Below are positions 56,747 through 64,000 of a stretch of 64,000 nt of DNA, one piece after another. The position numbers and the translations under genes are program-made. The notes beneath the pieces are model-generated. The model saw only the letters and a program-made list of their open reading frames with translations. It was not told the DNA's origin and did not search any database. Source of the DNA: an uncultured Clostridia bacterium (GTDB taxonomy: Bacteria; Bacillota; Clostridia; Christensenellales; CAG-138). Numbering within the stretch: position 1 is the first letter of the stretch; each line of letters begins with the position of its first letter. Location: NCBI GenBank assembly GCA_947168855.1, contig CAMVNO010000003.1, positions 219,474-283,473 on the forward strand, given 5' to 3'.

Positions 56747-57469
56747 TCAGGAGGAAGCTTTTTTGATGTTCGCTTCATGCTCGGCGTCGGGGAAGTCGTG
56801 CACGTGCGAGCGGCTGCCCGTGAAATAGATACAGACGTGATCTTCGCCGTTCCATTGCATGGAAGCGGCGATCCATTGACCGTCCAGCTCAAAGAGAACG
56901 GCGCATTTATAGAAGCTGTTTGCGCTGCCGAGCCAGTCGGTGAGCGCGGAAACGGCGGCGTTGCGTTCCGCGATCGTGCCGGAAGGCAGCGTCATTTCGG
57001 CGTGGTTCTCTCCGGAAACAAACTGCAGCATGACGTCTGCACCGGTTGCGGCGTTGCGGACGCGGTATGCCGTATCCTCCGTTAGCGCCTGCCGGACCGT
57101 TTTCCACGGGGTCGGTTTGCCGTGATACTGGATCGGTCCCTGCGCGGTATAGGAGAGCGGAACGCCGGCACGGAAATCCACGCGCTTTGCGCCGCGCAGA
57201 AAGAGCTGCTCGAGCGTTTCCTGCCCGACGCTTCCGTCGCTCATCAGTCCGCAGGCGAGCTGATAGGCGATGACTGCCGCCCGCGTGACGGTCTGAAAGC
57301 TGCCGGTCGGCTTATAGGTATAATAACCGAGGTCGAAGAGCCGCGTCTGCACGCGCACGACCTCTTCGCCCGTATCGCCTTGCTGCATCAATTGATCCTC
57401 GCCGTCCGCCTTAGCCCCCGCAAAGGGAAGCAAAAGAAGAACGAGAAGGAGAGCGATCATTCGTTTCAT
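56747..57469 (-). CDS. Secreted peptidoglycan-binding-domain protein
   Basis: 240 residues. A signal peptide (MKRMIALLLVLLLLPFAGAKA) is followed by a PG_binding_1 domain (about 28-95: QGDTGEEVVRVQTRLFDLGYY, DGSVGQETLEQLF). The remaining about 140 residues form a domain I do not recognise, with conserved-looking Trp. It probably sits in the cell wall. There is no ribosome site: the ATG comes six bases after TATAAT, suggesting a leaderless mRNA. Longer in-frame readings upstream have no signal peptide and cross the promoter. Confidence 0.8.
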   Translation of the reverse strand: MKRMIALLLVLLLLPFAGAKADGEDQLMQQGDTGEEVVRVQTRLFDLGYYTYKPTGSFQTVTRAAVIAYQLACGLMSDGSVGQETLEQLFLRGAKRVDFRAGVPLSYTAQGPIQYHGKPTPWKTVRQALTEDTAYRVRNAATGADVMLQFVSGENHAEMTLPSGTIAERNAAVSALTDWLGSANSFYKCAVLFELDGQWIAASMQWNGEDHVCIYFTGSRSHVHDFPDAEHEANIKKASS

Positions 57470-57475
57470 ACACTC

Positions 57476-57526
57476 ATTATAGCATGGAATCCGGCGCTTG
57501 AAAAGTGCGGATTTCGGTGATACAAT
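57476..57526. promoter_or_regulatory. Divergent promoter pair with overlapping -35 hexamers
   Basis: Minus strand: TTTTCA (57504-57499), a 17-base spacer, TATAAT (57481-57476). Plus strand: TTGAAA (57498-57503), a 17-base spacer, TACAAT (57521-57526). The two -35 boxes overlap by five bases. Confidence 0.65.
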
Positions 57527-57544
57527 ACGCATGGAGGTGATTCG

Positions 57545-57754
57545 ATGCGCTGCAGCTGTCAAAGATGCGGAACGTATATGGTGCAGGACGAAAAAGGGGT
57601 GCAGAGCCGCTGCATCTGTCCCGAATGCTTTTTTGTCTGCTCCGCGTGCGTCGGCACATCCGGCGGAGAGCCGCTCGATCTCGACTCGCTGCGCATGCTT
57701 GCGCTTCTTCGGGAGGCGCAGGGCGACGGCAGCGAGGACGATTCCGAATACTGA
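57545..57754 (+). CDS. Cysteine-rich zinc-ribbon-like mini-protein
   Basis: 69 residues with eight Cys in the first half (positions 3, 5, 8, 23, 25, 28, 32 and 35), arranged as CxCxxC, CxCxxC and CxxC. This could bind two zinc ions or an Fe-S cluster. An acidic tail follows. The family is not recognised. It has a good promoter, GGAGGTG ribosome site and a terminator, so it is a genuine monocistronic gene. Confidence 0.78.
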   Translation: MRCSCQRCGTYMVQDEKGVQSRCICPECFFVCSACVGTSGGEPLDLDSLRMLALLREAQGDGSEDDSEY

Positions 57755-57760
57755 ACCTGA

Positions 57761-57787
57761 GAGCTGTGCGCGCACGGCTCTTTTTTT
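57761..57787 (+). terminator. Terminator after the Cys-rich gene
   Basis: GAGCTGTGCG/CGCACGGCTC arms (one G-T pair) followed by seven T. Confidence 0.85.
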
Positions 57788-58316
57788 ATACGTCGGCGCA
57801 GAACAGCACGGCGGGACGGGACAGGTTCAGCGTCGCAAAGCCTGCCGAGGTGATCTCCGCAAAGCTGTCGGGTGGCAAAACGGATCCGTTGACGCTCGTT
57901 TCCTCCGGACAATAGAGAAACAGAAACGCATGCAGCGTCAGCGCGTGATCGCCTTTCGGAAGGATCCGCATTTCGCCGCGCGCGCCTTTCAGCATCAGGT
58001 TCAGATCGCGTCCGCTGCCGCGGCACAGGATATCCTCTTCGCCGGAGAAGCAGAGCACGTCCCCGTGCGGAAGGAACTGCCAGCGCTCGCCGCGCTTCAG
58101 ATAAAAGCCCTCGGAAAGCGGCGTCAGGTATCGCGTCACGCCGTCCAGCCGCGTAAAGCGCGATTCGCGAAGATCGACGGTCGCGGAGCTGATCCGGATC
58201 AGAAACCGGCGTTCGGCATAGGACCCGTCGAAGGGATAGAGGAACAGCTCCGTTGTTTTGCCGCCGCTCCAGCTCGTGACGCGGCGGGATGCAGGATCAA
58301 GGACTCGAATGTTCAT
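57786..58316 (-). CDS. HutD family protein
   Basis: A 176-residue cupin-like protein of the HutD/Ves family. Family marks are SWSGGKTTELFLYP, FLIRISSATVDL and the ending RPAVLFCADV. HutD genes often accompany histidine degradation in Proteobacteria, but no hut gene is here and the molecular role is unknown. I prefer the ATG (MNIRVLDP) over a GTG two codons earlier because AGG is then well spaced. Confidence 0.8.
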   Translation of the reverse strand: MNIRVLDPASRRVTSWSGGKTTELFLYPFDGSYAERRFLIRISSATVDLRESRFTRLDGVTRYLTPLSEGFYLKRGERWQFLPHGDVLCFSGEEDILCRGSGRDLNLMLKGARGEMRILPKGDHALTLHAFLFLYCPEETSVNGSVLPPDSFAEITSAGFATLNLSRPAVLFCADV

Positions 58317-58342
58317 ACGCACCTCATCATCGATTTTTGATC

Positions 58343-58371
58343 AAAAAGGACTGTCCGAAAGCAGACAGTCC
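58343..58371 (-). terminator. Terminator of the VanW-family gene
   Basis: GGACTGTC and GACAGTCC perfect arms with a T-run on the minus strand, 11 bases after the stop. Confidence 0.8.
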
Positions 58372-58381
58372 CTGTGTATGG

Positions 58382-60085
58382 TCAATCGTCACCGCCGTCG
58401 TCCTCGGGCGGATCGCTGGGCTTCGGTTCAGGCGTATCCTCGGGCGGATCGCTGGGCTTCGGCTCCGGCGTATTCTCGGGCGGAGCAGTCGGCTTCGGCG
58501 TATCGGGTTCGTCCGGGTCCGTCGGATCCGGCGTAGTTGGCTTCGGCGTTTTCGACCCGCCGGAAGAGGTCGGCTTCGGCGTATCGGTTTCCTTCGCGTC
58601 CGGACCGACGACGTATTCGCCGGCATATGCTTTATACTCCGATCTGACAAGCTTTTTGCGGTCGACCTGCACGCCGTTCAGATAATACCGTACATAGGTA
58701 TCGTAGATGTATCCGTAGATCGCCTTTGCGACCTGCTTTTTGTATCCGACCGGCTTGGTTTCGTCCACCGAATACTTGACTTCGCCCTTCGGGGAGATCC
58801 GGGAAATCTTGATGGGCGCTTCAATTTCGATTTTGTCGTATGCGCCGCCGGAATCCTCAACGACGGGAATGCCCCAGATCTCCATCGTCAGCGTCGTTGC
58901 GTTTTTATAGTTCTTGCTGCTTCCGTCGGTTCTGGCGATGATCAAAATATCCTGTTTGCTGGAGTTCTGGAACTTGAAATCGATGATGTTGCCGACGGAA
59001 TTGATCGTTGCGTCCAATCCGTAGCCGACGTAGTCGACTTTCATGGAGTGATTCCGGCGTTCGACGATCTTCATGTCCGCAACGACTGCGGCATTGAACA
59101 GCGTGCTCGAGAGCTGGCATACGCCGCCGCCGTATTGCTGATCGTGCTTTCCCTGTACATAAGCGCCTGCGATCTTCCAGCCGTTTGCCTTGTTGCGGAC
59201 GCCGAGCGTGCCGTTGGCGGAGAAGACGTCGCCGGGATGCAGAATGGTGCCGGTGATCAGCTCTGCGCCGTGGCAGATGTTGAATTTACGGTTGTTTTTG
59301 CTCCTTGAAAACTTGGTCGTAAACGTGCCGCGAAGCACATACTGCTGCTGAACGGCTTCCAGCGTGACCTCTGCGGGAGTATTATCCGCAGGCGCTTCGA
59401 TCGTATCGCCGCTCTTTGCGCTGAGCAGCGCGGCAAGGAGCGCTTCCCGGTTTACGGTGCATCCGGGGACGTCCGGCGTGAAGTCGATTTGATTCTCTTC
59501 TTTGTTGTAGCCGACGGATGCGTCGACCGGCTGCGTATCGTGCGCGTCGGCAAATGCATTGACGGATTTTCTGAGCGATGCTTCGTTGAACGACAGATGA
59601 ACCGGGAAATCCCGGCCTTTGGTCTTGATTTCTTCTACCTGCGCGGAAACGGCTTCAAACCCGATATCCTCACGAACAAGCGCAAAAGCGTCGTTGATCG
59701 CCGCGTCAAGATCGCTGTCCACAGCAACCGTTTCACCGGAGAATTCTTCGACCGTGTCGCCCAGCCTGACCTCGAGATGCAGATCCTTCTGCATGGCTTC
59801 AAGGCTCGGCAGAACGGCTGCCTTCGCTTCTTCCTTGGTCATTCCGCCGACGTTGACGCCGTTGATCGTCACGCCGTCGAGCATGGTTGCGCGCTTCAGG
59901 ATCGCGTCAAGCTCTTCCCGATGCAGCTCGGGTTCCGGCGTTACAATGGAGATCTCTTCCGTTCCGGCAGAGACCTCGGGTGTTGCCTCGGCCTGCTGAT
60001 TGCGGACCGTTCCGCCGCATGCGAGGCACAGAATCAACAGCGCCGCAAGAAGCGGCAGGATCCAGATGCTGGAATATTTCTTCAT
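58382..60085 (-). CDS. VanW family surface protein with Pro-rich tail
   Basis: 567 residues. A signal peptide or anchor (KKYSSIWILPLLAALLILCLACGG) has a Cys that could be lipidated. Putative peptidoglycan-binding repeats (about residues 70-265, VTINGVNVGGMTKEEA type) precede the VanW domain (about 300-420), seen as HPGDVFSANGTLGVRN and QYGGGVCQLSSTLFNA. A G5-like or unassigned region follows, then a Pro/Glu/Lys/Asp repeat tail. VanW proteins are common in Clostridia, and a role in vancomycin resistance is not implied. The start MKKYSS is preferred because AGAAGGA lies upstream and an earlier ATG overlaps a TACAAT box. Confidence 0.85.
   Translation of the reverse strand: MKKYSSIWILPLLAALLILCLACGGTVRNQQAEATPEVSAGTEEISIVTPEPELHREELDAILKRATMLDGVTINGVNVGGMTKEEAKAAVLPSLEAMQKDLHLEVRLGDTVEEFSGETVAVDSDLDAAINDAFALVREDIGFEAVSAQVEEIKTKGRDFPVHLSFNEASLRKSVNAFADAHDTQPVDASVGYNKEENQIDFTPDVPGCTVNREALLAALLSAKSGDTIEAPADNTPAEVTLEAVQQQYVLRGTFTTKFSRSKNNRKFNICHGAELITGTILHPGDVFSANGTLGVRNKANGWKIAGAYVQGKHDQQYGGGVCQLSSTLFNAAVVADMKIVERRNHSMKVDYVGYGLDATINSVGNIIDFKFQNSSKQDILIIARTDGSSKNYKNATTLTMEIWGIPVVEDSGGAYDKIEIEAPIKISRISPKGEVKYSVDETKPVGYKKQVAKAIYGYIYDTYVRYYLNGVQVDRKKLVRSEYKAYAGEYVVGPDAKETDTPKPTSSGGSKTPKPTTPDPTDPDEPDTPKPTAPPENTPEPKPSDPPEDTPEPKPSDPPEDDGGDD
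58402..58473 (-). repeat. 36-bp coding tandem repeat in the VanW tail
   Basis: Two near-identical 36-base units (58402-58437, 58438-58473) encode TPEPKPSDPPED twice; a degenerate third copy follows. Confidence 0.8.
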
Positions 60086-60296
60086 ACAGTTCTTATCCTT
60101 CTTCTTTGATGCTTTCATTGTACACGCTTTTTTTCAAAAAACCATCCTTTTTGAAAAGCATTTACTAATAAGTTACATTTTGGGCACATCTTTTATACAT
60201 ATGAGGCGCCGAAAAACGGTTTTGCGCTTTCCCGAAAGGGGCTTCATTCAATAAGACGATTGAGAACGGAAAAAGGTTGCAGTTTCGGCGGAGTTC
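60086..60296. other. Non-coding gap between the VanW gene and recX
   Basis: AT-rich stretch with a TTTTTCAAAAAACC...CCTTTTTGAAAAGC imperfect inverted repeat near 60124-60160. No gene or known RNA seen. Confidence 0.4.
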
Positions 60297-60325
60297 TTTT
60301 CAAGTCGCAAAAGCTGTGGTATACT
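60297..60325 (+). promoter_or_regulatory. Promoter of recX-nnr
   Basis: TTTTCA at 60297-60302, a 17-base spacer and TATACT at 60320-60325 with TGG before it. Confidence 0.6.
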
Positions 60326-60356
60326 GAAAGCAGTCGAAAGAAACGAGGAACGCAGC

Positions 60357-60851
60357 ATGAAACAGCAACCGCCGAAAGCATTGTCGCCGATGGAGTACGC
60401 CATGAAATATCTGGCGATCAAGGACCGCACGGTGGCGGAAATGCAGACCTATCTCGACGGCAAGGAGTTCGGCGAGGCGGACGTCGACGCGACGGTCGCG
60501 CGGCTTTCGGAACTCGGACTTCTGGATGATGCGCGCTATGCGCAGCGGTTTGTGGAAACGCGGGTCGCGTCAAAACCCATCAGCCGAAGACATCTTCGGG
60601 ATCAGCTGAAAAGTCACGGAGTTCCGGACGCGGAGATCGAGGCGGCGATGCAGACGGTCGAGGATACGGATGAGGAAGCGAACGCGCGCCTTGTCGCGGA
60701 GAAATTTGCGCGTCAGTTTGAAACGCTCGAGCCGCAGAAGCGCCGCGAACGCGTTCTGTCCCGGCTGATCGCGCGCGGGTTTTCGTATGACGCCGCAAGA
60801 AAAGCGTATGAGGCTGCGATCTCGGAGGAGGAAGAATGGAGCGAATCGTAA
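60357..60851 (+). CDS. recX: Regulatory protein RecX
   Basis: A 164-residue modulator of RecA filaments. The three-helix repeats are recognisable: YAMKYLAIKDRTVAEMQTYL, LSELGLLDDARYAQRFVETR, and LIARGFSYDAARKAY near the C-terminus. GAGGAACG precedes the ATG. recA is not adjacent. The nnr start overlaps its last 16 bases, so both are translated from one mRNA. Confidence 0.92.
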   Translation: MKQQPPKALSPMEYAMKYLAIKDRTVAEMQTYLDGKEFGEADVDATVARLSELGLLDDARYAQRFVETRVASKPISRRHLRDQLKSHGVPDAEIEAAMQTVEDTDEEANARLVAEKFARQFETLEPQKRRERVLSRLIARGFSYDAARKAYEAAISEEEEWSES

Positions 60852-62281
60852 CCGGACGACAGGCAAAGGAACAGGATCGCGCGGCGATCGCGTCGGGGAT
60901 TTCCTCGCTTTCGCTGATGCGAACGGCGGCGGAGGGAATCGCGCGCGCCGTCAAAGCGCTTCGTTCGGGAAACGAAACGGTGACGGCGATCTCGGGCACA
61001 GGCAACAACGGAGGCGACGGCGTCGCCGCGGCGCTGCTTCTTTACCGGGACGGGATCGACGCGCGGATCGTGCTGTGCGGGAACGCAGAAGCCTGTACGC
61101 CCGATACGGCGTATTATCTCAATCAGGCAAAAGCGGAGGGCGTTCCGGTTTGTTCGGAGTGGATGCCGGTACCGCATGAACTTTTGATCGACGCGCTGTT
61201 CGGCATCGGACTGAACCGTCCGATCGAGGGCGAAACGGCGCTGCTGATCGCTAAGATGAATGAAAGCGGCAAACCGATCGTATCCGCCGATCTCCCTTCC
61301 GGGCTGCATGCCGACAGCGGGGAGATCCTGGGCTGCGCGATCAGGGCGTCCGCAACCGTGACGATGCAGGCAAAGAAAGCGGGAATGATTCTCGGACAGG
61401 GGCGGGCGCTGTGCGGAACGGTCACGCTGCAGCCGCTGTACGACGATCCGGATGAACCGGAGCTGTTCTTTGAGGACGAAAGCGATATTGCCGCGCTGCT
61501 GCCGCCGCGTCCGTTCGATTCGCACAAGGGCAGGAACGGACATGCGCTGTTGTGCGTGGGCTCCGCGACCTATCCGGGCGCGGCGCTTCTTGCTTCACGG
61601 GCGGCGCTTCGCGGCGGGACGGGGCTTTTGACCGTCTGTACGCCCGATCCGGTGCGTCCGTTCTTTGCGGCGCTGCCGGAAGCGATCACCGTTCCGACCG
61701 GAACGGATGACTGGAACGATCAGGCGGCGGCGGCAGCAAAAGCCGCGATGACGGGCAAGCAGGCGATCGGCGTCGGAAGCGGCGCGGGGAAAGGCAACTT
61801 GCTTCCGGTGATCGAGGCGGCGCTTTCCGCGAAAACCAAGCTGGTGCTGGACGCGGACGCGCTGAATCAGATGGCGGAGGAACGAACGCTTTTGCGCCTT
61901 TTGCATGAGAACGTCATTCTGACGCCGCACGTCGGCGAGATGGCAAGACTGCTGCGCGTGTCTTCGGCGGACGTGCTGCATGATCCGCTGGGCGCGGTGA
62001 AAACCTTCCCGTGCACTACGCTCCTGAAGGGCGCGACGACGCTGGTGCATGCAAAGGGCCGCACGGCGTTTCTGACGTTCGGAAACCCCGGTCTCAGCAA
62101 GGGCGGCAGCGGCGACGTTCTGACGGGACTCATCACGGCGCTGCTTGCGCAGGGACTTGCGCCGTTCGACGCGGCGCGGACAGGCGCATATCTGCTCGGC
62201 GTCAGCGCGGATCGCGCGCTGAAGCTTCTCGGGGAGCGCGCATTGCTTGCCAGCGACGTCATTGATATGGTACAATACTGA
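60836..62281 (+). CDS. nnr: Bifunctional NAD(P)H-hydrate epimerase/dehydratase
   Basis: Repairs hydrated, inactive NADH and NADPH. 481 residues with two domains: YjeF_N epimerase (1-205; ISGTGNNGGDGVAAALLL) and YjeF_C ATP/ADP-dependent dehydratase (about 220-481; HKGRNGHALLCVGS and the catalytic NPGLSKGGSGDVLTG). Both active-site regions appear intact. GGAGGAGG within the end of recX drives translation. A promoter for hflX is embedded in its last codons. Confidence 0.95.
   Translation: MERIVTGRQAKEQDRAAIASGISSLSLMRTAAEGIARAVKALRSGNETVTAISGTGNNGGDGVAAALLLYRDGIDARIVLCGNAEACTPDTAYYLNQAKAEGVPVCSEWMPVPHELLIDALFGIGLNRPIEGETALLIAKMNESGKPIVSADLPSGLHADSGEILGCAIRASATVTMQAKKAGMILGQGRALCGTVTLQPLYDDPDEPELFFEDESDIAALLPPRPFDSHKGRNGHALLCVGSATYPGAALLASRAALRGGTGLLTVCTPDPVRPFFAALPEAITVPTGTDDWNDQAAAAAKAAMTGKQAIGVGSGAGKGNLLPVIEAALSAKTKLVLDADALNQMAEERTLLRLLHENVILTPHVGEMARLLRVSSADVLHDPLGAVKTFPCTTLLKGATTLVHAKGRTAFLTFGNPGLSKGGSGDVLTGLITALLAQGLAPFDAARTGAYLLGVSADRALKLLGERALLASDVIDMVQY
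62247..62276 (+). promoter_or_regulatory. Promoter of hflX inside the end of nnr
   Basis: TTGCCA at 62247-62252, an 18-base spacer and TACAAT at 62271-62276 with TGG before it (extended -10). Six bases separate it from the hflX ATG. Confidence 0.6.
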
Positions 62282-62282
62282 T

Positions 62283-64000
62283 ATGGAAGAAAAAAAGATA
62301 CACGGCAATGTTGCGGGCATCCGCGACACAATCTTACAGGAAATGCAGTCGCTGTACGACGAAGCGCAGCCGACCGGCGTGTTTGCTTCGACGGCGCTTC
62401 TTGAAAAGCTTGCCGATTATACCGAGCGGATCGGACGCGAGATCTCGGTCTATTTGTCGCGCTCCGGCGCGGTGAAGGACGTTTCGGTCGGCGACGCGTC
62501 GACGGTCTCCATGCCGGACATGCGTCTTGTGCGAAACGCGGATCGTCTCGCGGGCGTGCGGTGCATCCATACGCATCCGAACGGAAGCGGGTACCTTTCC
62601 GACGTCGATCTCGGCACACTCAACTCGATGCGCCTCGACGCCATGGCGGCAGTCGGCGTGCGGGAGGGCAAGCCGACCTCAGTGTATGTCGCGTTCGTCG
62701 GCGAGATGGAGGACGAGGAGCGCAAGCCCGTGATCTACGGACCGATGCGCGCAGACCGATTGCCGCAGGACGCGCTTCTGAACGCGCTGATCGAAGCGGA
62801 CAACCGTCTGAAAGCGCCGGCATACGCCGTCACGCAGGCGGAGCCGGAACGCGCTGTGCTGGTCGGCATCGACAATGACGACGGTTACGATACGCTGGAG
62901 GAGCTGAAAGCGCTTGCGGATACAGCGGGCGTCAACGTCGTGCACATCGAACGGCAGCGCAAGCGCCCGATCGACAACGGCACCTACGTCGGCTCCGGCA
63001 AGGCGGATGAGCTTCGATTGATCGGCAGCGCGACGGAAGCGGATGTGTTCATCTTTGACGACGAGCTGACGGCGATCCAGATCCGCAATCTGGAGAGCAT
63101 TCTGGGCGCGCCGGTCATCGACCGCACGATGCTGATCCTCGATATCTTCGCCTCCCGCGCGACCACGCGCGAGGGTAAGCTGCAGGTCGAACTCAGCCAG
63201 CTCAAATACCGCCTGCCGCGGCTTCTCGGCGTCGGCGTGGCGATGTCCAGACAGGGCGCTTCCGGCGTCGGCATGCGCGGTCCCGGCGAGAAGAAGCTCG
63301 AGATCGACCGGCGCCGCATTCGCCGCCGGATCTACGAACTCGAACAGGAGCTCAAAGAAGTCGAAAAACAGCGCGGGATACGCCGCGCCGTCCGGAAAAA
63401 GAGCGAAACGCCGATCGCGGCGCTCGTCGGCTATACGAACGCGGGCAAGAGCACGCTTCTGAACGTGCTTTCGGACAGCGATGTGCTTGCCGAAGACAAG
63501 CTGTTTGCCACGCTCGACCCCGTCGTGCGCAGCATCACGCTTCCGAACGGAACGCCGTGCCTGCTGTCCGATACGGTCGGCTTTATCAACAAGCTTCCGC
63601 ATGACCTTGTGCAGGCGTTCCGTTCCACGCTCGAGGAGGTACGCGACGCCGATCTGATCCTGCACATCGTCGACGCAAGCTGCCCGTATTATGAGGTGCA
63701 GATGCGCGTGACGCAGCAGGTGCTTGAAAGCCTCGGCGCGGGCAATACGCCGTGCATCGAGGTGTACAACAAGTGTGATCTTCCCGAAGCGATCCCGTCG
63801 AAACGCGAGAAAACCGTTGCGATCAGTGCAAAGACGGGGATGGGCATACCGACGCTTCTGGAGCGAATCGAAACGGAGCTGAACCGCACGCAGCGGCGCG
63901 TGGAGCTCGTGATCCCGTACGATCGCTACGAGGCGATCCGGGTGCTGCACGAGATCGGGACGGTGCTTTCCGAATCGCATGAAGCGGACGGAACGCACGT
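62283..64000 (+). CDS. hflX: GTPase HflX with N-terminal JAMM-like domain (3' end outside window)
   Basis: A ribosome-associated GTPase that splits stalled ribosomes, cut by the window end after about 572 residues. An N-terminal domain of about 200 residues, found in clostridial HflX but not in E. coli HflX, contains His96, His98, Ser106 and Asp109 in the JAMM spacing HxHx7SxxD (IHTHPNGSGYLSDVD). The HflX domain follows (NGTYVGSGKADEL, GMRGPGEKKLEIDRRRIR). The G domain has GYTNAGKST (G1), DTVGF (G3) and NKCD (G4). There is no ribosome site; the start lies two bases after the nnr stop and six bases after a -10 box. Confidence 0.93.
   Translation, partial: MEEKKIHGNVAGIRDTILQEMQSLYDEAQPTGVFASTALLEKLADYTERIGREISVYLSRSGAVKDVSVGDASTVSMPDMRLVRNADRLAGVRCIHTHPNGSGYLSDVDLGTLNSMRLDAMAAVGVREGKPTSVYVAFVGEMEDEERKPVIYGPMRADRLPQDALLNALIEADNRLKAPAYAVTQAEPERAVLVGIDNDDGYDTLEELKALADTAGVNVVHIERQRKRPIDNGTYVGSGKADELRLIGSATEADVFIFDDELTAIQIRNLESILGAPVIDRTMLILDIFASRATTREGKLQVELSQLKYRLPRLLGVGVAMSRQGASGVGMRGPGEKKLEIDRRRIRRRIYELEQELKEVEKQRGIRRAVRKKSETPIAALVGYTNAGKSTLLNVLSDSDVLAEDKLFATLDPVVRSITLPNGTPCLLSDTVGFINKLPHDLVQAFRSTLEEVRDADLILHIVDASCPYYEVQMRVTQQVLESLGAGNTPCIEVYNKCDLPEAIPSKREKTVAISAKTGMGIPTLLERIETELNRTQRRVELVIPYDRYEAIRVLHEIGTVLSESHEADGTH

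Noticed and set aside
57470-57775. Longer N-terminus for the peptidoglycan-binding protein
   Set aside because: It would read through the divergent promoters and antisense to the Cys-rich gene; the signal peptide starts at 57469.
1-64000. tRNA, rRNA, transposase, phage or toxin-antitoxin genes
   Set aside because: None recognised by eye on either strand; a tRNA covariance scan would be the decisive test for tRNAs.

Overview
The window reads as an ordinary, gene-dense chromosome segment from an anaerobic, spore-forming member of the Clostridia. By eye it is GC-rich, with heavy use of G/C-ending codons. Four things point to this group: sporulation genes (ylbJ, yabP, yabQ), a T-box in front of hisS-aspS, a fermentative pta-ackA pair, and Clostridia-type families (clostripain, VanW, HemZ, TIGR04086, short AlaRS). 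An uncultured gut lineage is a guess from gene style only. No tRNA, rRNA, phage, transposase or CRISPR array was seen.

Layout. 1-4712: polyamine ABC transporter potABCD (potA cut by the window edge) and an M42 aminopeptidase. 4998-8504: acetyltransferase, ylbJ/ylbK on the minus strand, a DUF975 membrane protein. 8565-10605: class II aldolase and a GT2 glycosyltransferase, divergent from what looks like one shared promoter. 10703-14770: MscS channel followed by two paralogous PT-linker surface proteins of unknown function. 14935-18852: GAPDH and a membrane-anchored clostripain. 18908-29188: tmcAL, pta-ackA, recJ, rsh (ppGpp), dtd, MBL hydrolase, hemZ. 29195-33486: T-box, hisS, aspS, thioredoxin, cyclase. 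33533-37469 (minus): two small operons rich in GNAT acetyltransferases, with a chimeric gene remnant between them. 37621-39633: iscR-iscS-iscU. 39683-42948: small membrane peptide, yajC, transglutaminase-like surface protein, TIGR04086. 42998-45500: malQ and psuG, divergent. 45558-47736: a membrane-gene remnant and an S41-like lipoprotein flanked by repeats. 47737-53577 (minus): RraB-like, short alaS, ansA, rpmE, rho. 53768-56706: yabP-yabQ-divIC-ppx-unknown-rlmA. 56747-64000: peptidoglycan-binding protein, Cys-rich mini-protein, HutD-like, VanW, recX, nnr and the start of hflX.

The genes fit a housekeeping picture: glycolysis to acetate and ATP (fba, gap, pta, ackA), tRNA charging and proofreading (hisS, aspS, alaS, dtd, tmcAL), Fe-S assembly, metabolite repair (nnr, psuG, HAD), sporulation, and a cell surface with several proline/threonine-linker proteins.

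The less ordinary observations are mostly regulatory or architectural. Two divergent promoter pairs share or overlap their -35 hexamers. Four genes have a -10 box six or seven bases before the start codon and no Shine-Dalgarno sequence, which suggests leaderless mRNAs. HflX carries a JAMM-like metal motif in its N-terminal domain. PotA has a doubled TOBE module. A truncated acetyltransferase copy abuts a copy of the iscR promoter. The ylbJ start codon sits in a hairpin. No clearly new multi-gene defence or mobile system was found.
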